From an uncultured Rhodospirillaceae bacterium (GTDB lineage Bacteria > Pseudomonadota > Alphaproteobacteria > RF32 > CAG-239), in contig OMQI01000186.1 in NCBI GenBank assembly GCA_900313185.1, positions 1-5,588 on the forward strand: a stretch of DNA of 5,588 bases, in the 5' to 3' direction. Below the pieces are notes generated by a model. That model was not told the origin of the DNA and made no database searches. It saw only the letters and a program-made list of their open reading frames with translations. This document shows, piece by piece, positions 1 through 4,459 of the stretch. A program made the translations under genes and the position numbers. Every line of letters starts with the position of its first letter. Position 1 is the first letter of the stretch.

Positions 1-69
1 ACGAGCGTGGTGTCCGAAGTGTACGCCGGCTTCAACCATCTGGCGTAAAGTAAATGTAGGAATTGTCAT
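1..69 (-). CDS. rpsB: Small ribosomal subunit protein S2, N-terminal fragment (23 codons)
   Basis: The reverse complement opens with ATG at 69-67 and reads MTIPTFTLRQMVEAGVHFGH followed by HAR before leaving the window. The segment FTLRQMVEAGVHFGH is the highly conserved N-terminus of bacterial ribosomal protein S2, where family members usually have a [TS][ML][RK]-x-[LM]-[LV]-EAGVHFGH pattern. S2 sits on the solvent side of the 30S subunit near the head-platform junction and is needed for S1 recruitment. A strong SD (AAAGGA, 79-84 on the minus strand) lies 9 nt before the ATG and fixes the start. The rest of the gene, and usually tsf after it, would lie to the left of the window. Identification is firm despite the short length because this motif is diagnostic. 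Confidence 0.95.
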   Translation of the reverse strand, partial: MTIPTFTLRQMVEAGVHFGHHAR

Positions 70-78
70 ATTTATATA

Positions 79-84
79 TCCTTT
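79..84 (-). promoter_or_regulatory. rpsB ribosome binding site
   Basis: On the minus strand AAAGGA precedes the rpsB ATG with a 9-nt spacer, which is a normal Shine-Dalgarno distance. Confidence 0.8.
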
Positions 85-91
85 TTTTCCG

Positions 92-200
92 GTTAAACCT
101 CCGCAGACTTTGGCTTTTTACGGCACCGGAGCGAATAAGTCAGAGCGACTTTCCGCCTGTCTGCGTGTGTGTTGTTATAAAGCCGCACCATTGCGGCTTC
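92..200 (-). promoter_or_regulatory. Structured rpsB 5' leader (candidate S2 autoregulatory region)
   Basis: Between the probable rpsB transcription start (about 200) and its SD the minus-strand RNA can form several helices. The first is an 8-bp hairpin, AAGCCGCA (180-187 in plus-strand notation) with TGCGGCTT (192-199), right at the predicted 5' end. A 7-bp long-range helix joins CGCAGAC (102-108) and GTCTGCG (159-165) and encloses a smaller arm in which CGGA (127-130) pairs with TCCG (152-155) and AAGTC (137-141) with GACTT (147-151). It is established in gammaproteobacteria that S2 represses rpsB-tsf through its leader. That this leader does the same is inference. Alternatively these are only stabilising hairpins. 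Confidence 0.5.
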
Positions 201-206
201 GGCATA

Positions 207-234
207 CTTTTAACACATTTTTTACTGATTGCAA
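207..234 (-). promoter_or_regulatory. Predicted rpsB promoter
   Basis: Read on the minus strand: -35 box TTGCAA (229-234, preceded by C), a 16-bp spacer, then -10 box TAAAAG (207-212). Each box matches the sigma-70 consensus at 4 of 6 positions. The predicted start falls at about 200, exactly at the foot of the first leader hairpin, which supports the placement. Confidence 0.45.
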
Positions 235-317
235 GTGTTTTTTTATAAATGCTGCTTAATTTTTTTGATTTGTTGCGCTAAGTTCGCATATTTTTGTTTA
301 TGAACGGGCTTTTTTAC
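235..317. other. AT-rich spacer between divergent rpsB and parE promoters
   Basis: This stretch is rich in T runs and holds no convincing gene, RNA or terminator. The only structure seen is a weak GTTC (282-285)/GAAC (302-305) inverted repeat, followed by GGGC and a run of T. With no plus-strand gene ending upstream, it has no obvious terminator role. It probably acts as upstream promoter DNA (UP-element-like A/T tracts) for both genes. Confidence 0.4.
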
Positions 318-346
318 TTGAAATTACTCAACTTTTGCCATACTTT
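318..346 (+). promoter_or_regulatory. Predicted parE promoter
   Basis: TTGAAA (318-323, preceded by C) is followed after 17 bp by TACTTT (341-346). The -35 box matches 5 of 6 consensus positions and the -10 box only 3 of 6. The predicted start near 353 would leave a leader of about 26 nt. The same CTTGAAA -35 word precedes hslO. A 5-bp inverted repeat TTGCC (335-339)/GGCAA (350-354) straddles the -10 box. Confidence 0.4.
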
Positions 347-378
347 AACGGCAATTTGAAAGATTTTTGAGGGTAAAA

Positions 379-2370
379 ATGACTGACTTGTTTGAAACTT
401 CGGCAACACAGGGAAAAACCGAATATTCCGCACAAGATATTGAGGTATTGGAAGGCTTGGAGCCGGTGCGTCATCGTCCGGGGATGTATATCGGCGGTAC
501 CGATATTCAAGCAATGCACCATCTGGTAGCGGAGATTTTGGATAACTCTATGGATGAAGCGGTTGCCGGATATGCCAACCATATAGATGTTACGGTTAAT
601 GCTGACGGTTCGGTTACCGTAGCCGACAACGGACGGGGTATTCCGGTGGATGAACACCCTAAATATCCGGGGGTATCGGCATTGGAAGTCATTTTAACCA
701 CACTTCACTCCGGCGGTAAGTTCGGCGGTGGGGTATATAAAGTTTCCGGCGGTTTGCATGGCGTCGGCTTGTCGGTTGTGAATGCCTTATCTGAAAAATT
801 GGTGGTTGAAGTTGCCCGTGATAAAAAATTATACAGGCAGGAATATGCTCAAGGTAAACCTCTTACCAAACTTGAGCTAATCGGGAATTGTCCGAATCGT
901 CGCGGTACTTCCATAACTTTTAAGCCGGATGCCGAAATTTTTGAAGGCAATAATTCTTTTATTGTTAATCGTATATACAGAATGGCTCGCTCTAAGGCAT
1001 TTTTGTTTAAAGGTGTGAAAATAAATTGGAGTTGTGCCCCTGAGTTGATAGCGGAAGGCGATACTACACCGCAGAGTGCCGAATTGCATTATCCGAATGG
1101 TTTGGCCGATTTCTTGAATATCCAAATAGGCGAACGCTCAACGGTTAATCGTGAGGCTTTTGTCGGTGAATCGGAACTTGCGAATAATGAAGGTAGAGTT
1201 GAGTGGGCAATTACGTGGCCTTTAGATGAACAAGGCTTCTCTTATTCCTATTGCAATACGGTAATTACTCCCGACGGAGGAACGCACGAAACCGGTTTTC
1301 GTTCGGCATTGATACGTGGTTTAAAAGAATATGGCGATATGGCAAATATCAAAAAAATATCTGCCGCTACGGTTGATGATTTTTTAAGTGATGCGTGTTT
1401 AATGCTTTCGGTATTTATTACCGACCCGCAGTTTCAAGGGCAAACCAAAGATAAACTCACTTCAACCAAAGCAATACATTTGGTTGAAACTGCAGTTAAA
1501 GATTCTTTTGACCACTGGTTATCTGCCGATATAGAAAATGCCAATGCTTTGATAAATTATGTTATAGAAAGAGCCGAAGCTCGTAAAAAGAAAAAAGAAG
1601 AAAAACAACAGCTTCGCAAAGCACCAACCAAAAAGCTTCGTTTACCGGGAAAACTTGCCGATTGCTCACAAGCAGCTGCTGAAAATACGGAAATATTCAT
1701 AGTTGAGGGTGATTCTGCCGGCGGTTCCGCTAAACAGGGACGTGACAGAGTAACTCAGGCAATTTTGCCGTTGCGCGGTAAAATCCTCAATGTTGCCAGT
1801 GCTTCGGTGGAACGTATCGGGCAAAATCAAGAAATTAAGGATATGATAGAGGCTCTCGGTTGCGGAGTTAAAGAAAATTATAACGAAGAGAATCTGCGTT
1901 ATGAAAAAATTATCATAATGACCGATGCCGATGTGGATGGCGCTCATATTACTTCATTGTTGATGACGTTTTTCTATCAACATATGCCGAAACTTATTGA
2001 AAACGGACATTTGTTTATTGCCACTCCGCCATTATATAAAATAGTGGTGGGAGGCAAAAATTATTACGCCTTGGACGATGAAGAAAAAGATAAAATCTTG
2101 AAAAAAGTGGTTAAGGGTAATGCTAAGCCGGACATCAGCCGTTTCAAAGGTTTGGGTGAAATGAGTCCTACACAACTCAAAGAAACCACGATGGATAAAA
2201 ATAATCGTATTTTGCTAAGAGTGATGATTCCGAATACCAATACCGAAGAAGGACGTTCTGAAGATTTTGAAACCCGTCGTCAGGTTGAACGCTTAATGGG
2301 TAAAGATCCGGAGCAACGTTTCCGTTTTATCATTGAACGGGCAAAATTCGTGGATAATTTGGATATCTGA
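379..2370 (+). CDS. parE: DNA topoisomerase IV subunit B (ParE), ATPase subunit
   Basis: This 663-residue protein is the ATPase/TOPRIM subunit of topoisomerase IV, which with ParC decatenates daughter chromosomes and relaxes supercoils by ATP-driven double-strand passage. The GHKL ATPase domain comes first: ELxDNSMDEA-type motif with catalytic Glu52 and Asn56, DNGRGIP at 83-89, and GGLHGVG at 125-131. The transducer domain follows, with the Q355-T356-K357 ATP-contacting loop. The TOPRIM domain carries EGDSAGG (Glu443 onward) and DADVDG (516-521), the metal-binding acidic residues, and then FKGLGEM (589-595). The length and the lack of the large TOPRIM insert and tail seen in many proteobacterial GyrB proteins favour ParE over GyrB. 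The ATG at 379 is preferred over an in-frame TTG at 367 because GAGGG (369-373) lies 5 nt before it. The gene appears monocistronic, has no strong terminator of its own, and is intact. Confidence 0.94.
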   Translation: MTDLFETSATQGKTEYSAQDIEVLEGLEPVRHRPGMYIGGTDIQAMHHLVAEILDNSMDEAVAGYANHIDVTVNADGSVTVADNGRGIPVDEHPKYPGVSALEVILTTLHSGGKFGGGVYKVSGGLHGVGLSVVNALSEKLVVEVARDKKLYRQEYAQGKPLTKLELIGNCPNRRGTSITFKPDAEIFEGNNSFIVNRIYRMARSKAFLFKGVKINWSCAPELIAEGDTTPQSAELHYPNGLADFLNIQIGERSTVNREAFVGESELANNEGRVEWAITWPLDEQGFSYSYCNTVITPDGGTHETGFRSALIRGLKEYGDMANIKKISAATVDDFLSDACLMLSVFITDPQFQGQTKDKLTSTKAIHLVETAVKDSFDHWLSADIENANALINYVIERAEARKKKKEEKQQLRKAPTKKLRLPGKLADCSQAAAENTEIFIVEGDSAGGSAKQGRDRVTQAILPLRGKILNVASASVERIGQNQEIKDMIEALGCGVKENYNEENLRYEKIIIMTDADVDGAHITSLLMTFFYQHMPKLIENGHLFIATPPLYKIVVGGKNYYALDDEEKDKILKKVVKGNAKPDISRFKGLGEMSPTQLKETTMDKNNRILLRVMIPNTNTEEGRSEDFETRRQVERLMGKDPEQRFRFIIERAKFVDNLDI

Positions 2371-2382
2371 GCCAAACAAATC

Positions 2383-2411
2383 TTGACTTTATATAATAAA
2401 TTTTATATTTT
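2383..2411 (+). promoter_or_regulatory. Predicted promoter of the structured RNA downstream of parE
   Basis: TTGACT (2383-2388, preceded by C) matches the -35 consensus at 5 of 6 positions. A 17-bp spacer then leads to TATTTT (2406-2411). The predicted start at about 2418 coincides with the first G of the 5' hairpin of the RNA. A perfect TATAAT also lies at 2392-2397 but lacks a usable -35 box; it could give an alternative start near 2404. CTTGAC is the typical -35 of strong alphaproteobacterial stable-RNA promoters. The whole element starts 13 bases after the parE stop. Confidence 0.6.
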
Positions 2412-2417
2412 TGCTTT

Positions 2418-2604
2418 AGGCAAGATGATAACTTGTCTGAGGTCTGAAAACCTTTAGATACACGTCAGTGTAAAACGTTATTTTACACGTTTTCCGGTAA
2501 AGACCGGAAGGCGGTAAAATAAGCCTTTGCGGTCAATATACCGCACTACTTTGTATCTGTAGTTTTCAGCTTCCGGTCGCTTTCATCAGGCGACTTTATT
2601 TTTT
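2418..2604 (+). ncRNA. Structured RNA of about 187 nt, unassigned family: small RNA or riboswitch-like leader
   Basis: This non-coding stretch is bounded by a promoter and an intrinsic terminator and is unusually rich in helices. In order: a 5' hairpin GGCAAG (2419-2424)/CTTGTC (2432-2437); a closing helix CTGAAAAC (2444-2451)/GTTTTCAG (2562-2569) continued by AGATAC (2456-2461)/GTATCT (2553-2558); and inside it GTGTAAAA (2468-2475)/TTTTACAC (2481-2488), TTCCGGT (2492-2498)/ACCGGAA (2503-2509), GGC (2510-2512)/GCC (2523-2525) and TGCGGT (2528-2533)/ACCGCA (2540-2545). A terminator hairpin follows. GACCGGAAG (2502-2510) is also perfectly complementary to CTTCCGGTC (2570-2578), which overlaps the terminator's 5' arm, so a switch is possible. 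The multi-hairpin shape does not fit 6S RNA, and I see no SRP RNA, tmRNA, RNase P or common riboswitch signature. It may be a free sRNA or the leader of the 79-residue gene that begins 16 nt later. Confidence 0.65.
2576..2604 (+). terminator. Intrinsic terminator of the structured RNA, just before the SD of the 79-residue gene
   Basis: GTCGC (2576-2580) pairs with GCGAC (2590-2594) around a 9-nt loop, followed directly by TTTATTTTTT (2595-2604). The stem is short, so termination may be partial, but the T tract is good. The SD GGGAG of the next gene begins at 2605, so any expression of that gene from the upstream promoter must read through here. Confidence 0.65.
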
Positions 2605-2619
2605 GGGAGCAATAAAAAT

Positions 2620-2859
2620 ATGTCTGAAGATAAGATTGATTTTGATGGTAATATCAGTATTTGTCACACGATTGAATATTATGAAACAGTGAGTCTTGCC
2701 GAATATAATTTACGCACGGCAATACAATTTATGAACGCAGAAGAGTTGGATAAAGTTATCAGGTATATAAAACGGATTACAAAAAATCGTTTTCCGTTGC
2801 GTTCCGATAGCAAACGAAGTTTGAAAAAAATAAAGTTTCGAGGAAAAGAAATTTTTTAA
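2620..2859 (+). CDS. Hypothetical protein, 79 residues
   Basis: I do not recognise this family. The small protein has an acidic N-terminus (SEDKIDFDG), a middle part (about 26-53) likely to be helical, and a strongly basic C-terminus (about 51-77) rich in Lys and Arg, which could contact nucleic acid; that function is speculative. There is one cysteine (Cys15), no signal peptide and no membrane segment. The ATG at 2620 is preceded by GGGAG (2605-2609) at 10 nt, directly after the terminator T tract of the structured RNA. No promoter is visible between terminator and SD, so transcription probably depends on read-through, which suggests attenuation control. Its stop lies 2 bases from the recX stop on the other strand. 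SD, position and continuous reading support a real gene, but length alone would not. Confidence 0.65.
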   Translation: MSEDKIDFDGNISICHTIEYYETVSLAEYNLRTAIQFMNAEELDKVIRYIKRITKNRFPLRSDSKRSLKKIKFRGKEIF

Positions 2860-2861
2860 CA

Positions 2862-3440
2862 CTATGCCTCATCATCACTGCTGACTTGATAATTCAGCAC
2901 ATCGCAAACCACATCATAGTCAAATCCGGCACGGATGAGAGTTGCTATGTCTTTTTGCTTAAATTCACGGCGAGTTTCCTTAGGACGATAAGGCCCGATT
3001 TTTTTGCGTTTTGCCAATCTAAGTGCCATATCAAAAGGATTATATTCCTGTTCGCTTAAGATTTCGGAAATTTTATCGGCATTTATACCTTTTTGTTTGA
3101 GCTTGTTTTCAATATATCTGGCCGGCTTACCGGAATTAAGGTAGCTTCTGACTTTTATTTCGGCATAACGGGTATCGTCCAAATAATGTAAACGTTCAAA
3201 TTCCGCCAACACATCTTCTGTCCATTGATAGGCTTCTTCTTTTTTCCACTCGGGATTTTCACGAGCATAAGCATCAATGCGCCGATGTAATACCGCACGC
3301 AGATTCTCCACCGATGATTCAAAACGCTTAAGATAATAAAGTCCGATATTTTTTAAGCGTTGCGGAGTTATCTTTTTTTGTGGTTTGCGCTTATAAGCTG
3401 CAGACACGACGGTATTTTCTTCAATATTTTCGTTATACAC
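2862..3440 (-). CDS. recX: Regulatory protein RecX (RecA modulator)
   Basis: This 192-residue protein matches RecX, which binds in the groove of RecA filaments, limits their extension and inhibits strand exchange and the RecA co-protease. The family is built of tandem three-helix repeats. Typical motifs are visible: FERLHYLDDTRYAE at 81-94, with the conserved aromatic-Leu-Asp-Asp-x-Arg-Tyr-Ala core, the SGKPARYIENKLKQKGI segment at 103-119, and a last repeat with IRAGFDYDVV at 169-178. The N-terminal 25 residues are basic and not conserved. The start is GTG (3440-3438), supported by AAGGA (3449-3453, minus) at an 8-nt spacing. recX often follows recA, but here it stands alone, divergent from hslO and convergent with a small gene. 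I saw no LexA-type box (GTTC-N7-GTTC or CTGT-N8-ACAG) in its 60-bp upstream region. No terminator is visible after its stop. Confidence 0.9.
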   Translation of the reverse strand: MYNENIEENTVVSAAYKRKPQKKITPQRLKNIGLYYLKRFESSVENLRAVLHRRIDAYARENPEWKKEEAYQWTEDVLAEFERLHYLDDTRYAEIKVRSYLNSGKPARYIENKLKQKGINADKISEILSEQEYNPFDMALRLAKRKKIGPYRPKETRREFKQKDIATLIRAGFDYDVVCDVLNYQVSSDDEA

Positions 3441-3469
3441 TTGAAAAATCCTTCAAAATAAACTAAATT
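3441..3469 (+). promoter_or_regulatory. Predicted hslO promoter
   Basis: TTGAAA (3441-3446, preceded by C) is followed after 17 bp by TAAATT (3464-3469), giving a start near 3476 and a leader of about 25 nt. The -35 box abuts the recX start codon, so the hslO promoter covers the recX leader. No heat-shock sigma-32 type sequence was recognised. Confidence 0.45.
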
Positions 3470-3476
3470 TTCAACA

Positions 3477-3482
3477 ATTATA
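3477..3482 (-). promoter_or_regulatory. Predicted recX -10 box
   Basis: On the minus strand a perfect TATAAT lies at 3482-3477. The -35 position 17 bp upstream (3500-3505) reads AACATT, which is weak and overlaps the hslO start codon. The predicted start near 3470 leaves about 30 nt before the GTG. It overlaps the hslO transcript start, so the two promoters probably interfere. Confidence 0.35.
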
Positions 3483-3500
3483 TAACAAAGAGGTTTTTAA

Positions 3501-4409
3501 ATGTTAAACGACAGATGTCTTTCTTTTAATTTGGATAATAATGCTTTTCGCGGACGTATTGTGCGTTTGGATAAAGTTTTAAACGATATTTTTTCACATC
3601 AGACGTATCCAGATAATGTGGCGGCGGCGGTGGCCGAAACTTCGGCTTTGGGAGTTTTGATTTCATCGTTAATGAAGTTTGAAGGGATTTTTACCTTGCA
3701 AATGCAAGGAAACGGTCCGCTTTCGGTTTTGGTCGCCGATATTACTTCTGCCGGCAAGGTTCGGGCAACCGCTAAATATGATGCCAAAGCCATAGAAGAT
3801 GCACAAGCTTTGCGCAAAACCGAAGGAGAAATTGAGCCGGCTCCACATTGGTTAGGGCAGGGAAATTTAATTTTTACCATAGACCAAGGGAAAAATACCG
3901 ACCTTTATCAAGGTGTTGTGGATTTGCAGGGTAAAAATCTGGCCGAATGTGCCTTACGTTACTTTAAAAATTCCGAGCAAATTGATACCCATTTAAGATT
4001 GTTTTTGCAAAAAGACGGGAAAAATTGGAAAGCCGCCGGAATATTAATTCAAAAAATGCCTACTAAAGGCGGAAATAAAGACATTTCAGATGATAAAGAT
4101 GAACTTGCCGAATTATGGAATGAAGATAAAATTTTGACCGACAGTTTGAAACAGAAAGAAATTTTTGATGAAAAATTGAGTTTGGAGGATATTTTATTCC
4201 GTTTGTTTCACGAACATCAGGTGCGGGTTATCAAAGATGCCGAATATCAATTCGGTTGCCGTTGTAGCCGTGAAAAATTGCTCAATACCTTAAGTTCAAT
4301 GAAAAAAGAAGATATCGATGATATGGTCGAAAACGGCAAAATAACCGCTACCTGTAATTTCTGCGGACAAGTTTATTCCTTTGATAAAGGTGAACTGATA
4401 AAGCATTAA
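3501..4409 (+). CDS. hslO: Hsp33 redox-regulated molecular chaperone
   Basis: This 302-residue protein matches Hsp33, a cytoplasmic ATP-independent holdase that is activated when oxidation plus heat or bleach releases its zinc and unfolds its linker. The N-terminal domain (about 1-230) contains the family segments AETSALGVLISSLMKFEG and LQMQGNGPLSVLVADI, then YQGVVDLQGKNLAECALRYFKNSEQIDT, a close match to the family core. The C-terminal redox switch is complete: Cys253-Arg-Cys255, 29 residues, then Cys285-Asn-Phe-Cys288, the CXC...CXXC zinc ligands. The length is close to the usual 290 or so. ATG 3501 has AAAGAGG (3487-3493) at 7 nt. It is divergent from recX and followed by a bidirectional terminator. 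The gene looks intact. Confidence 0.95.
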   Translation: MLNDRCLSFNLDNNAFRGRIVRLDKVLNDIFSHQTYPDNVAAAVAETSALGVLISSLMKFEGIFTLQMQGNGPLSVLVADITSAGKVRATAKYDAKAIEDAQALRKTEGEIEPAPHWLGQGNLIFTIDQGKNTDLYQGVVDLQGKNLAECALRYFKNSEQIDTHLRLFLQKDGKNWKAAGILIQKMPTKGGNKDISDDKDELAELWNEDKILTDSLKQKEIFDEKLSLEDILFRLFHEHQVRVIKDAEYQFGCRCSREKLLNTLSSMKKEDIDDMVENGKITATCNFCGQVYSFDKGELIKH

Positions 4410-4417
4410 AGGAGTCA

Positions 4418-4444
4418 ATGCAGAAAAAAACTCTGTTGTTGTAA
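4418..4444 (+). CDS. Possible 8-codon mini-ORF (MQKKTLLL) overlapping the hslO terminator
   Basis: AAAGGAG (4408-4414) overlaps the hslO stop codon and is one of the best SD sequences in the window. Three bases after it comes ATG CAG AAA AAA ACT CTG TTG TTG TAA. The 3-nt spacing is tighter than ideal, and the reading frame runs into the terminator hairpin, so much of the transcript may be cut within it. The peptide resembles the first residues of a signal peptide, so it may be a relic of a lost downstream gene. It could equally be chance. Confidence 0.2.
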   Translation: MQKKTLLL

Positions 4445-4457
4445 CAGAGCTTTTTTT
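4424..4457. terminator. Bidirectional intrinsic terminator between hslO and the convergent 321-residue gene
   Basis: CTCTGTT (4431-4437) pairs with AACAGAG (4443-4449) around the loop GTTGT. Seven T follow after one C (4451-4457), and seven A precede it (4424-4430), giving a U tract for the minus strand as well. The hairpin therefore fits termination of both converging genes. Confidence 0.85.
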
Positions 4458-4459
4458 GA

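Noticed and set aside
63..248. Plus-strand 61-residue frame across the rpsB leader.
   Set aside because: It covers the rpsB promoter and leader, has no SD, and its product has no sensible composition.
328..657. Antisense open frames over parE (also near 877-1125 and 1666-1947) and over hslO (3599-3880).
   Set aside because: They lie wholly opposite well-identified conserved genes, lack SD sequences and match no family; shadow frames.
2425..2457. 10-codon leader ORF (MITCLRSENL) at the start of the structured RNA.
   Set aside because: No convincing SD, no run of a regulatory amino acid, and it lies across the 5' hairpin and closing helix; likely chance.
2494..2530. Resemblance of GACCGGAAGG to the conserved apical part of bacterial SRP (4.5S) RNA.
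   Set aside because: The symmetric internal-loop sequences of SRP RNA are absent, and the segment is explained by the CCGG hairpin.
2545..2594. Hammerhead-ribozyme-like core on the minus strand: CTGATGA (2589-2583), a 3-bp stem, GAAA (2567-2564), an ACTAC/GTAGT stem (2563-2559 with 2549-2545) and a possible GTCGC/GCGGT stem I.
   Set aside because: The position that should be the cleavable H17 is a G, there is one extra A after the GAA, and stem II has only three pairs. CTGATGA here is simply the loop of the plus-strand terminator hairpin. Probably coincidence.
2978..3005. Plus-strand hairpin CCTTA/TAAGG followed by seven T inside recX, as a terminator for the 79-residue gene.
   Set aside because: Five bases separate stem and T tract, the stem is short, and the sequence encodes a plausible Lys/Pro-rich part of RecX.
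379..4409. Frequent GCCGA/TGCCGAA words, reminiscent of an uptake sequence.
   Set aside because: Most copies are in-frame Ala-Glu or Ala-Asp codons, reflecting codon choice rather than a dispersed repeat.
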